A DNA stretch of 64,000 nt from Odontocerum albicorne (Eukaryota; Arthropoda; Insecta; Trichoptera; Odontoceridae), in NCBI GenBank assembly GCA_949825065.1, contig OX463855.1:37478144-37542143 (forward strand), in the 5' to 3' direction. The notes beneath the pieces are model-generated. The model ran no database searches. It was not told the origin of the DNA and was given only the letters and a program-made list of their open reading frames with translations. The first letter of the stretch is position 1; every line of letters begins with the position of its first letter. Below are positions 1-10,209 of this stretch, piece after piece. The position numbers and the translations under genes were made by a program.

Positions 1-65
1 CCAGGAACCACCAAAATTGAAGGATAACTGGGAGACAACATCTCAAGAGATGTAATCCTGATGAT

Positions 66-446
66 AAAAAATATCACTAGGAAAAATATCATTAGCTTCA
101 CTAGTAAAAATATCATTAGCTTCACTAGTAAAACTATCATTAGCTTCACTAGTAAAAATATCATTAGCTTCGCTAGTAAAAATATCATTAGCTTCACTAG
201 TAGAAATATCATTAGCTTCATTAGTAAAAACATCATTAGCTTTGCTAGTAAAAACATCATTAGCTTCACTAGTAGAAATATAATTAACTTCACTAGTAAA
301 AACATCATTAGCTTCACTAGTAAAAATATCATAAGCTTCGCTAGTAAATATATCTTTAGCTTCACTAGTAAAAATATCATTAGCTTCACTAGTAAAAATA
401 TCATTAGCTTCACTAGTAAAAATATCATTAGCTTCTCTAGTAAAAA
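66..446. repeat. 24-bp minisatellite, about 15 copies
   Basis: The unit core is cattagcttcactagtaaaa within a 24-base period. Copies differ by one or two substitutions. Because 24 is a multiple of three, frames stay open on both strands. The plus strand reads the octapeptide ISFTSKNI repeatedly. The minus strand reads SEANDIFT and stays open from 576 to 43 (177 codons, with a non-repeat N-terminal part). I see no splice sites or other coding support, so this is treated as a repeat and not a gene. Confidence 0.95.
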
Positions 447-724
447 ACAGTGTTTTATTCAACAAATTACAGTGATTTTCATTGTTTATTAACTTAAGAA
501 ATAAGATAAATTGAACGATTTTAAAAGGCAAAACAAACGTAAAGCGTTGCTCCCGGTTGAAAGTGATCTGCTGCATCAGATGTCCTCGCCGTATGGTGCT
601 CTTTTGAAGATGAAATGGAAACTGAGGATAAAGTCTGATCCTAGAGGAAGATATAGACTTTATATAGGATCACCATGTGTTTTTTAGATTATCATGGGAC
701 AGTGAAGAAAATATATTTCATTTT

Positions 725-820
725 TGTAATTTGTTTTATCAAACACTGTTTATTTCACATTTTGTAACGGTATAACCCTACCGGTTTCAAGGCTTTCACC
801 TCATCATCAGGGGAGCACAA
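725..820 (-). mobile_element. Penelope-like terminal repeat with hammerhead-type core
   Basis: Read on the minus strand, it runs ccctgatgatgaggtgaaag, then the GAAACCGGTA block, a TACCG complement, and a tail ending in caaattacaa. The same block recurs about ten times in the window. At 33160-33660 it follows a recognisable Penelope GIY-YIG coding end, which identifies the family. Here it sits inverted directly against a plus-strand coding tail. Confidence 0.7.
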
Positions 821-821
821 T

Positions 822-1050
822 GATCATTGTCACCGTGAAAATCATACATTTCTTATCGATGATGCCAAATTGTTACATATCAGTAGTAACGGAAATAAAT
901 TGGACAGATTAGAGGCCCTAGAAATTTCTAAGTCAGTGCATCGAGGTGAACATCTGGCAAACACATATATACCAAGAATCTCTCCGCTGCTCGCCGAGTT
1001 CGTCCTATGCCTCCCCCAGCCCCCAGTCCCCAACCCGAATGTTCACATTA
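822..1050 (+). pseudogene. Penelope-like GIY-YIG endonuclease C-terminal fragment
   Basis: The open plus-strand frame reads HCHRENHTF, then IDDAKLLHISSNGNKLDR, LEALEISKS and HLANTYIPRIS. This matches the end of the GIY-YIG domain of Penelope-like polyproteins (an H...NH...IL...R...E...I pattern). The homologous minus-strand copy at 33363-33592 extends further upstream with the R..EH motif. The frame continues to 1205, but after about 1050 the residues look like non-coding readthrough. The reverse transcriptase part is absent. Confidence 0.6.
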
Positions 1051-1150
1051 AAATAAGTACATACATACCACCACATAGACTGCACATAGCAGGCCAAGAT
1101 CCAGGACTGCATCCCGCGCATCGAAGGTCTTTCAAAAAACAATATACCAT

Positions 1151-1178
1151 ACACACTAAACAAATCTGTTTAGTGTGT
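1151..1178. other. Perfect 12-bp hairpin followed by a T-rich run
   Basis: Arm acacactaaaca (1151-1162), loop aatc, arm tgtttagtgtgt (1167-1178), then ttattttttc. The pairing is perfect. No gene is adjacent, so its role is unknown. Confidence 0.6.
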
Positions 1179-2128
1179 TTATTTTTTCTCCTCAATCGAG
1201 GATAGAATATCAATAAATTTGGAATAATGAAAGGACATAATTCAACACGAACATAATCAATATTATATATTATATGATATACTCGTATATTGTACTATAT
1301 ATTAACATTATTTATTGTTTTGCATAACTTTTATGATATTCGTTTTTTTTTTTAATATTTAGAAATATCCCATTTAAAACGTGAACTACGGTGAGTCTCA
1401 CTTTATATAAATGTTTGAAATGAGGAAACACCTTTGATATCCATGAAATTGACAAAGTTCGATCTAGCGTGGATCCGGCCTCAATCGACACCAGAGTAGA
1501 AAAAATCTTTTTCACATTTCTTGTGCATGAAATGTAGCAAAATTGTTACTTATTTCTTAAAGATATTATCTTTTTTAATTAAAAACACATTTATGGATTA
1601 ACTATAGAAACTCTAATGGAATAATTCTAAAGCTTTCGTTATCAAATGATTTAAATACGATTTTCAAAGAATTTCTTTAAGGTATTCGAAATGACTTATA
1701 TTAGGGGATTCAAAACAAAGAAAAAGCTTTTATATGAAATTGGCATTTATTCTAAACTTTTATGCAATTATTATGTATTGAAAAAAAAAGGGAAATTTGT
1801 CAACTTACTTCATACTCGTAAGTGCTATAATTTGAATTATATTACGAATAATATTTATTTATTAATTTATATAATTAAACGATAGTGTAATTTATAACGA
1901 AAATAATTTAAAATAAAAGAGTCAGTGCTTAGCACGTTAAGAAGAAAAAAATAATCATATAACACAATTACAACAAAAACAATCAGAATGAAACAGGTAT
2001 CAAATAGTACAAAATCACATGTTACCAAGACAATACGTTGGCGTCCACAGGCGCACAGTCCGCGCTGCATAAATTGAAAACAAAGTATAAAAGTCGGAAT
2101 CAGGCAGGTGCAATTAAAAAAATCTCAT
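1179..2128. other. AT-rich stretch without recognisable genes
   Basis: Only short chance frames are present, the longest about 67 codons. No repeat unit, TE domain or splice-flanked frame could be recognised. Confidence 0.6.
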
Positions 2129-3750
2129 TCATTCAGCACGGGAAATAACACAAAAATCAATTAAAAAGTCGTTAAAAAAAGTTCTACACAAGTCCTCGAA
2201 AGACATGCGGGATCCCATTTCAAGACTCGGACCTTTCAGGCACTCTTTATAGGTCAGCAACCTAACTCCAATAATATCCGAGACTGCAGCGAACTCATTT
2301 CCAATCATGTGTAGTCTTGGTATAAGAGAATTTGTTAAATTATTTGTTCTATAATTTTCCCATAGAAATGTGTATTGCAGACTTGTAATTCTTATCATAA
2401 TTCGAATGCTAATCAATTCCAAGAGTTTCGACAATCGGTCATTCTATTGACGACTTTGAAAAGTAAAATAATGTTCGAGTATCAGAGAGACTTTCAAATA
2501 AAGGTTAGATAATAACAAATTAAGGTTAGATAACAACAAATTAATTTAAGATAACAACAAATTAAGGTTAGATAACAACAAATTAAGATTAGATAACAAC
2601 AAATTAAGGTTAGATAACAACAAATTAAGGTTAGATAACAACAAATTAAGGTAAGATAACAACAAATTAAGGTTAGATAACAACAAATTAAGGTTAGATA
2701 ACAACAAATTAAGGTAAGATAACAACAAATTAAGGTTAGATAACAACAAATTAAGGTTAGATAACAACAAATTAAGGCTAGATAACAACAAATTAAGGTT
2801 AGATAACAACAAATTAAGGTTAGATAACAACAAATGAAGGTTAGATAACAACAAATTTAGGTTAGATAACAACAAATTAAGGTAAGATAACAACAAATTA
2901 AGGTTAGATAACAACAAATTAAGGTTAGATAACAACAAATTAAGGTAAGATAACAACAAATTAAGGTTAGATAACAACAAATTAAGACTAGATAACAACA
3001 AATTAAGGTTAGATAACAACAATTTAGGGTTAGATGACAACAAATTAAGGTGAGATAACAACAAATTAAGGTTAGATAACAACAACTTAAGGTTAGATAA
3101 CAACAAATTAAGGTAAGATAACAACAAATTAAGGTTAGATAGGAACAACTTAAGGTAAGATAACAACAAATTTAGGTTAGATTACAACAAATTAAGCTTA
3201 GATAACAAGAATTTAGGGTTAGATGACAACAAATTAAGGTGAGATAACAACAAATTAAGGTTAGATAACAACAACTTAAGGTTAGATAACAACAAATTAA
3301 GGTAAGATAACAACAAATTAAGGTTAGATAGGAACAACTTAAGGTAAGATAACAACAAATTTAGGTTAGATTACAACAAATTAAGCTTAGATAACAACAA
3401 ATTAAGGTTATATAACAACAAATTATAATCTATATCATTCATATTTAAATACATTTTAAAATTGACGTGACGCAAACACCTATGTTGGACTCTCTCCAGT
3501 ACACTGGAATGTATTGTATTATATAATGGGAGTCCGTATACTAGAATTGTATTCAAATTAACTTCTCGCCAGAACGATGTAAATACTATTTAATCGCGTG
3601 TGTGCCCTTAAATGGTTTTGAATTTTTTTAAATAAATTCCAACATTAATCAAGCAACTACTAATGTGTTTGTAAATATGATTCGAAAAAGTGAAATCACT
3701 ATAAAATATAACACGTAGATCTCGTATCTCCAAAAACGCTTCCAATCCAT
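2129..3750 (-). pseudogene. LINE-C ORF2 C-terminal remnant, interrupted by a 21-bp array
   Basis: Minus strand from 3750: IRDLRVIFYSDFTFSNHIYK, then LINVGIYLKKFKTI, then NTILVYGLPLYNT, LERVQHRCLRHVNFK and NMNDIDYNLLL. This is the standard post-RT region of Jockey/CR1-type ORF2 proteins (DLGV.FD..L.F..HI; R.ILEYGS..W.P; LE.VQ.RFLR). The frame then enters the 21-bp array. Beyond the array it resumes at about 2500 with LSDTRTLFYF, KVVNRMTDC (one frameshift) and LLELISIRI, WENYRTNN and NSLIPR, ending at a stop at 2129. Domains upstream of the RT tail are missing. Confidence 0.75.
2501..3425. repeat. 21-bp minisatellite inside LINE-C ORF2
   Basis: About 44 copies of a 21-base unit with core ggttagataacaacaaatta. 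On the minus strand it reads LNLLLSN in the frame of the surrounding LINE. The block beginning aatttagggttagatgacaa occurs at 3021 and 3210, exactly 189 bases (9 units) apart, so a nine-unit segment was duplicated as a block. Variant positions (ggtaag, ggtgag, gataggaac) mark the duplicate. Confidence 0.95.
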
Positions 3751-3810
3751 CACAATCAATCGAATAATAAGTTCAACAAACTTCAACATTTGCTGAATGT
3801 CTGTTTAAGA

Positions 3811-4545
3811 TATCATCATCATTGTCAACCAGGGTCGATCCACTGCTGGATGAAGGTCTCCCCAAGTTGAATCCAAATAGTTCGGTTTTTTACTCGTTGA
3901 TGCCATGTGATGCTGCCTTGCTTCCTAATTTCATATGCCCAGCGTACCTTCAGTCTTCTTCTGGGCCTCTTTATGCCTCTTGGGTACCATTGGATTATTA
4001 CGGATGTCTTCTACTTTTGTTATATTGCGAATCCAGGTGTTTCGTTTACGATCTCTTTTAGTATATCCCAACATGTACTCGTATCTCTCCATGCCCCTTT
4101 GTGCAGTATATAGCTTTTATGTGTTCTTTATTGTAAGCGTCCATGTCGCGCAGCCATACGTAAGTACTGGGAGAATACACTGGTTGTAGACCCTTCGCTT
4201 CAAGGATATTGGGAGATTACTTTTGAAGATGTTGTTCAAACGTCCAAATGAGATCCATGCTAGTTTTGTCCTTCGCGATATTTCCTCCGATACGCCACCT
4301 ACAAAGGAAATAAGTTGGCCCAAATACATGAATTCCTGGACAAGTTCAAGCGGTTTTCCATCTAAGTTTATTGATTTTGGGTTAGCAAAGCTGCTCATTA
4401 TTTATTTGGCTTTTGATGAATTTATTTTTAAACCAACTTCTTTACTGACTGCCAATTCTTGCAGTTTGTGCTGAAGATCATTCGAGTTTTGTGAGAATAT
4501 AACGATATCGTTTGAGATATATGTAACATACGAGTATATGTTAAT
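3811..4545 (-). pseudogene. LINE-D reverse transcriptase C-terminal fragment
   Basis: Minus strand: ISNDIVIFSQNSNDLQHKL (a degenerate FADDIVLF box), then GLKINSSKAK, a stop, then FMYLGQLISF, ISRRTKLAWISFGRL, PVLTYGCATWTL, and later a frame with MERYEYMLGYTKRDRKRNTW and LGETFIQQWIDPG. The last motif and an ATGATGATG-type 3' end at about 3811 are typical of insect RTE-like LINE tails. It is 5' truncated, with at least two frame breaks. Confidence 0.75.
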
Positions 4546-4555
4546 ATTTGAGCTT

Positions 4556-5710
4556 AAAAAGTAATGCATGCATAACCGATTAAAGTTGATCAACAAAAGT
4601 TGAACACGACTTGAATTAGTTTTTGTGCACACGTTTCAATAGAAACTTATTGAAGGCCGGTTCTCGCGGTTCAAGTTTAGTTGACAGATTAAAGTTGATC
4701 AACAAAAGTTGAATGAAATCTGTAGTGAGAACCTTTGTTTTAGTAGAGTTGATCAACTTTTTAGTTTATCAAGAAAAGATTGACCCAGTCAAATTTTATC
4801 GTTCAAGCTATGAGTCATCCGCCATTTGCTTTCAAGTTGAAACCTGCCTTGAAACGTGTGAACATGTGAATTCAAGTTGATTGTCAAGTTCGTTTTCAAC
4901 TCGAAAAATATAAAAATAAAGATGCAAGAAATAATGCTTTCGACGCCATTTTTAAATGAATGAAATTGAAACAGTTTATTGAATCAGTTTCTATTGAAAC
5001 GTGTGAACAAAAACTGATTAAAGTCGTATTCAACTTTTGTTGATCAACTTTAATCGGTCAACTAAACTTGAACCGTGAGAACGGGCCTGTATTCAACTTT
5101 TGTTGATCAACTATTGTATAATCGGCCAATTAAACTTGAACCGTGAGAACGCGCCTTCACTACAGATTTCATTCAACTTTTGTTGATCAACTTTAATCGG
5201 TCAAATTAACTTGAACAGTGAGAACGGGCCTGTATTCAACTTTTGTTGATCAACTATAATCGGCTAATTAAACTAGAACCGTGAGAACGCGCCTTCACTA
5301 CAGATTTCATTCAACTTTTGTTGATCAACTTTAATCGGTCAACTAAACTTGAATCGTGAGAACGCGCCTTTAGATAAAGATTATTAAGTACAATATTAAT
5401 TTAATTTTTAAATAATTGTGTAGATTACTTATATTTTAAACGAAAGCAACTTGAAAGCAAATGGCGGATGACATAACTTGAACGATAAAGTTTGACTGGG
5501 TCAATCTTTTCTTGATAAACTAAAAAGTTGATCAACTCTACTAAAACAAAGGTTGTCACTACAGATTTCATTCAACTTTTGTTGATCAACTTTAATCGGT
5601 CAACTAAACTTGAACCGTGAGAACGCGCCTTTAGATAAAGATTTATTGAGTACAATATTAATTTAATTTTTAAATAATTGTGTAGATTACTTATATTTTA
5701 AATAAACGAA
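4556..5710. repeat. Foldback cluster with about 190-bp inverted arms
   Basis: The left arm (4653-4843) and right arm (5441-5634) are near-perfect reverse complements. Between them the module aacttttgttgatcaacttt, followed by aaacttgaaccgtgagaac, repeats directly at about 5035, 5095, 5175, 5235 and 5310, and again at 5573. A second inverted pair is 4580-4670 against 4975-5080. The flank beginning gcctttagataaagat is itself duplicated (5365-5445 and 5627-5711). Each module contains the palindrome GTTGATCAAC. No transposase is seen, so this is a non-autonomous foldback element grown by duplication. Confidence 0.85.
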
Positions 5711-5736
5711 AAATATACTTATAAAATTTTAATATA

Positions 5737-5813
5737 ACTTCCATTGATAAATCGTTGTCATATTTCCATTGATAAATCGTTGTCATATTTCCATTGATAA
5801 ATCGTTGTCATAT
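5737..5813. repeat. 25-bp repeat, three copies
   Basis: Three nearly identical units of ttccattgataaatcgttgt in a 25-base period. Confidence 0.9.
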
Positions 5814-6190
5814 TTCGCTCTTTTCTCAATAAATCACTTTGCAAACACGAGATAAATTTCAGCAACGATTATTTTAAGCTTAGTACTTTCATTATTCGAT
5901 AAATCAGAAGTACACGATCGCATTCGTGGACAAACGAGCTTGTGGCAGCTCGTTTGTATTCCACCCGGGAGTATTTAGTTCGATTTTTTGTAATATAAAT
6001 TAAAAACGTAAATAAATTATTGAGAATTCGTTGACTTTCTAGCAGTTCTACACATTTAAGTTAAAAAGCATAAGAAACAGAAGAACATGCGTGATCATAC
6101 GAGTATATATGAATGAAGATAAGACAAATAATCTTTGTGTGGATAGAAATTCTGCCTTCACCAAAAGTGATATGACATAATGGTTTGTTC
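5814..6190. other. Unassigned AT-rich stretch with one hairpin
   Basis: No coding frame or known repeat is seen. A perfect 11-bp hairpin lies at 5930-5957 (acaaacgagct, loop tgtggc, agctcgtttgt). Confidence 0.5.
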
Positions 6191-6204
6191 GAAGCAACTA
6201 TTAA

Positions 6205-6683
6205 GAGATTTTTTATTGGCCTTTCCAGTCCACCGCTCCTCTTTTTTTACGTCGTCCTATACTGTCCATGCAGTGAGACTCTGGAATTAGTTACAAACCA
6301 ATATAAGACTCGCTCCGTCCTTGGCATGCTTTAAGAAGCGACTGAAAAAACTCTTAATTTCTAGTCAGAAAAAATAACGAGTTTCATTCCCGATTTTTCT
6401 TTTCCTTTCCTCTCCACCATCCCTTCCTTTCCTTTTGATTGATGATATCTCACTTTATATGAAAAAATAATGTTTGGGTGATTGTCCGTCTTTGTCGGGT
6501 TCGTGGGCATTTGCTCACGTATGTGTTTATGGATTTCATGGGGATGGATAGTCATTTGAATGATTTATGCGACCACGTAACTTGCTTCATTTACTTTTGT
6601 CTGGTTGGTTGAAAGAGATTGCTGCCTGGAAATAAGTCCATCAGATTGTATTTGCAATAAAAGTGTTAAATAAATCAATAAGA
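6205..6683 (+). mobile_element. LINE-B 3' end (CR1-like ORF tail plus 3' UTR)
   Basis: A frame near 6253-6363 reads YTVHAVRLWN, stop, LQTNIRLAPSLACFKKRLKK. This is the C-terminus of CR1/L2-group LINE ORF2 (VRLWNSLP..IR...SL..FK..LK). The 3' UTR holds gattgtccgtctttg and a terminal block ggttggttgaaagagattgc, followed by gcaataaaagtgttaaataa. Other copies or tails lie at 25130, 32600, 44505 (minus), 49885 (minus), 57405 and 60240. Confidence 0.75.
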
Positions 6684-6707
6684 GATAAAATATTTTAGCA
6701 ATTCTTT

Positions 6708-6832
6708 GATGTACCTTGGTGGCATAGTTCGCCTCTTTAGCACCTTTCTGGTTGGTTGTAAGAGATTGCAACATGATTATAAGCTAGCCAGGTTGTACTG
6801 TATAACGAAAGTTTAATACAATACAATAAACA
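6708..6832 (+). mobile_element. SINE/LINE-B tail fragment
   Basis: The block ggttggttgtaagagattgc is followed by gtactgtataacgaaagt. This wording matches the SINE tail at 41398-41625 more closely than LINE-B itself. The tRNA-like head is not present. Confidence 0.55.
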
Positions 6833-6949
6833 TTCTTAAGTTTGGAACAAATCTAATCTCTAAAGGAAGTTCGTTTCATAGTAGTTTTCGATATTTACAA
6901 CGGATATAAAATGTTAGTGGTCCATTTCAAGAACAAGACATGATACATT

Positions 6950-7125
6950 GCAATTTATTTTTATCAAACACTGTTTATTCCACTTTTTTATAATGGTATA
7001 ACCCTACCGGTTTCAAGGCTTTCACCTCATCTTCAGGGGAGCACAAACAAGACTTGATAAAAATAAATTACAAGGTCTTTAAACCTCCACAACGTTAATG
7101 CCTTAACTATAAACAACAATACATA
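6950..7125. mobile_element. Penelope-like terminal repeats, inverted pair
   Basis: 6950-7055 is the minus-oriented terminal repeat with core CTGAAGA. 7060-7125 is the plus-oriented tail (gataaaaataaattacaagg, then ttaatgccttaactataa). The two halves face each other, as in the palindrome at 27977-28190, but the second half is truncated. Confidence 0.65.
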
Positions 7126-7339
7126 ATAATGTTGTCAGGTATCTATCTACCTTGCACCCTACTTCACAGATTCATCCTTCCAGGGTCATGTGTCACCATA
7201 TCTCAGTATTGTAGAGAATGGAACTTTTCAGGAGTTGCCAAGCTGACTTTTACAATGAAAACTATCAGGTATAGTTCCGATTTTATTTTTTTATTTTTGA
7301 CATTATCATTGACATCGAAATATTATATTTTTAATCTGT

Positions 7340-7400
7340 TAACAGTAGTGGGTTCGAGTTCCGAGCTAGAGCGACCTTGGGGAGAATCGCTATAAACTTG
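7340..7400 (+). mobile_element. LINE-E tail fragment
   Basis: The sequence cagtagtgggttcgagttcc followed by gagctagagcgaccttgggg is the terminal block found after the LINE-E coding end at 30900-31390 and in the array at 50855-51240. Confidence 0.5.
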
Positions 7401-7850
7401 ATCTTTTATTATTATGGTAATAATAATTAATGTTATTGTTCTAAATATCACTCTTATTATTATTACTATCATTATCATTATCATCATCCTTATTATTTTT
7501 ACCATTTTCATTCTTAGTATAATTATGATTATTGTAAGTGGTATTATCATTATTATTATCATACTCATTTTTTATTATTTTTAGCATTTTTATTGTTACA
7601 TTAATTTTGAGTATCAATATTAAATATACTATCAATTTTATAAATGTTATTATTATTACTATATTTATTATTAGTATTATTGTTCTTATTACAAGTATTC
7701 TTATTACTAAATGTTCTATTACTTATTACTAAATGTAGTCATTATTATCATCATTATGATTATTATTTTTAATTTTCTTACCATTATCATTCTTAGTAAG
7801 TATAATTATTATTATTATAAGTATTTATATATATATATATATATATATAT
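7400..7850. repeat. ATT/ATC low-complexity DNA ending in (TA)n
   Basis: Long degenerate att/atc trinucleotide tracts run into a TA run at 7826-7850. The Jockey element is inserted at the right edge. Similar AT-rich DNA continues on its other side at 13545-13610. Confidence 0.9.
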
Positions 7851-8559
7851 TGATATTCCAAATTCTTTTAAATATAAATATGAATTAAATACGAGCGAAA
7901 TCGTTAAATGGAATGCATTACCTAAAGATCTGACCCTCCGTTTTTTTTGGTCTCTCAAATGCGACATATTTCTATTTTTTTTGGCTGTCTCGTACACAAG
8001 CCACTTAGAAGAAAAAACGTTAAACTTAAAATGTTCTAAACAGAACTATAAAAATGTACCGCTTCTGCGATATAAGAGGAACAGTATTCCACATTATCTC
8101 GGGCATGGCACACCACAAACGAAAATGTTATACTAAAAATGTGATATAGTGGTTTCTATTAATTAATTTAAATAATTACCTCGAGTTATTATATAGTGAA
8201 ACGTGTTAGAATCTGAATCCGGAAGGAGAGACGAACAGAAGAAAGCTTCAATCAAACAATGTGAGTCTTTTAAAATTATCTATAATTGAACTAATATACT
8301 AATAAAACTAACTAATAAAAAATTGTGATTATTTAGTCAATGAAAATCTCCGTACATAGTTAAAATACCGACATAATAAACATGTATGTTTAAATATTTT
8401 TGCCCAAGAAAAAATTTACTTCGTCATATAAGTGAAAGTTGGTTTACGCAAAATTCTTGCTATATCAAATACTGGGTTCGATACCAATGACCGGAAATGT
8501 AACATGACAATGCGAGAGTGATAAGGCCAAATACCACATACTCCTCCTATTAAGCAGCC

Positions 8560-10209
8560 ATGAAGTCCATCAAATCCGTCAAACCGAACTTCATCATTAA
8601 AACTCCACGCATCATTACTAGAAAAACTAGTTCCGAACCAACCGAAACGCCCGCATCCGTCGCCGTGACCTCGCCTATACCAGACCTCGCTAAGTCCCCG
8701 GACCGCTCAACATCCCCTGATCTGACCATCTCCACTTTCGAGGAAGCCTTCGAGCTCTTCAAGATGGAGACCACATCCAAAAAAGAGACAATGAAGATGG
8801 TAAAACTTCTTCGGGAACTCTTCAATAAAGGTGAGGTCTCGATTGAGGCCAAAAACCCTCCATCTATTTCACCCACTGTCTTGTCAGTGGTCCCTATCCC
8901 TATCACAACACCGCCGCGCCCCACCCCCACTTTTGACTCCCCACTTTCCCCGCCAATAATTATCATTCCGGATATTCCAGAAATGGACTGGCAATCTGTT
9001 GCCAAAAACCGTAAAAGGGCTCTTCAATCCCAAGAAAGCCCCCCCCTCGTCTGCCCCCAATCAGACACGAAGCCAGCTGGTGCCACCGTGGCCCAAACCA
9101 GCAAAAAAATGAGAGGCCCACTCAGCCCTCCTCATCCCGCAGCCCCCGCCCCACCTCTAAATAATGACTCACGACCTCTACTTCAGATCAAAAAAGACCG
9201 CATCCCCCCCATCGTACTTCACAATTCCGCCAAATATGGAGACCTGAGAGCTAAACTCAGGTCTCAAAACATTCACTTCTCCTCGAAGGTGCAGCCCAAT
9301 GGTGATCTTAAAATCACCACTGAAACCGTAGAGGCCTACCGCTCCCTAGTCCACATTACCGATTCTCTCGCCATTCCATACCACTCTTTCCATTTGGAGA
9401 GCGAGAAGCCCCTGCTAGCCGTCATCCGCGGCCTACCGACCCCTATCAGCGTCGAGGACATTTCAGATGAACTCAAATCACTCGATTATCCGGTTTTAAA
9501 TGTGTATCGCATGAAAAACCGGAATCGAGTGGAACTCCCCATGGTCATCGTCAAGATGACAAGGGACTCTTCCGCAAAGCGCATCTTCACCGAACTCCAC
9601 GGTGTACTCGATATTCGAGTCACAGTGGAGGAGCTGAACAAGCGCAAAGGCATGGGCCAGTGTCATCGATGCCAACAGTTTGCCCATTCCGCCGGCAACT
9701 GCCACGCCCCAGCCAACTGTGTGAAATGCGGTAGAACGCATCACACATCTGAATGCAGGAAGCCCGCGGACACTCCCGCCACCTGCTGTAACTGCGGAGG
9801 CCCACACACGGCCAACTTCAGAGGCTGCCCACGCTTCCCCAAGAGCAACCTCCCTTCAATCGCTCCCCACCACCACTTCCAGACCCCGCAGCCCTTACGC
9901 CCCCTCATGGATGGCATCTACCAACGCCCCTCCACCAACGCCCCCTTACCGAACGCCCCCTCGGCAAACAACGCCACACGGCGATTCCCCAACGCCCCCC
10001 AGAGTGCATCGAAACCAGTCACTTCCAACGCGTCATACGCGAACGTCGCAACTCATCGCCCCCTATTATCAACATCTACACCCCAAAACTACATATTGCC
10101 CGCCGCCCCCCCCCCAAATCGCGATCTCATTTTGAATAACTTAAAATCAGCCATCACCGAAGCCATGAACCTCCTCAACTACATCCAAGAACATGGCTCG
10201 CACCTATAA
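8560..10209 (+). CDS. Jockey ORF1: Gag-like RNA-binding protein with three zinc knuckles
   Basis: 549 codons. Start: cagccATGaag at 8560, the first ATG after the 5' UTR. The N-terminal 220 residues are rich in Pro, Ser and Thr and probably disordered. Residues of about 210-360 include FHLESEKPLLAVIRGLPTPI and LNVYRMKNRN, matching the RNA-recognition-like region and the PRE_C2HC stretch (VEELNKRKGMGQCHRCQQF) of arthropod Jockey ORF1 proteins. Three knuckles follow at about residues 368-423: CX2CX4HX4C, CX2CX4HX3C and CX2CX3HX6C. In this family ORF1 binds element RNA and forms the ribonucleoprotein. The C-terminus is again Pro/Asn-rich. It overlaps ORF2 by 17 nt, consistent with termination-reinitiation. 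Its base composition is more GC-rich than the surroundings. Confidence 0.93.
   Translation: MKSIKSVKPNFIIKTPRIITRKTSSEPTETPASVAVTSPIPDLAKSPDRSTSPDLTISTFEEAFELFKMETTSKKETMKMVKLLRELFNKGEVSIEAKNPPSISPTVLSVVPIPITTPPRPTPTFDSPLSPPIIIIPDIPEMDWQSVAKNRKRALQSQESPPLVCPQSDTKPAGATVAQTSKKMRGPLSPPHPAAPAPPLNNDSRPLLQIKKDRIPPIVLHNSAKYGDLRAKLRSQNIHFSSKVQPNGDLKITTETVEAYRSLVHITDSLAIPYHSFHLESEKPLLAVIRGLPTPISVEDISDELKSLDYPVLNVYRMKNRNRVELPMVIVKMTRDSSAKRIFTELHGVLDIRVTVEELNKRKGMGQCHRCQQFAHSAGNCHAPANCVKCGRTHHTSECRKPADTPATCCNCGGPHTANFRGCPRFPKSNLPSIAPHHHFQTPQPLRPLMDGIYQRPSTNAPLPNAPSANNATRRFPNAPQSASKPVTSNASYANVATHRPLLSTSTPQNYILPAAPPPNRDLILNNLKSAITEAMNLLNYIQEHGSHL

Noticed and set aside
2546..3169. 207-codon leucine-rich frame resembling a leucine-rich repeat protein
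   Set aside because: It is the 21-bp minisatellite read in the frame of a dead LINE; the unit is seven residues and lacks the LRR consensus.
7323..7732. Ile-rich frames on both strands
   Set aside because: Translations of att/atc microsatellite.
8550..9005. 151-codon minus frame opposite Jockey ORF1
   Set aside because: Shadow of the proline/serine-rich ORF1 codons; no independent support.
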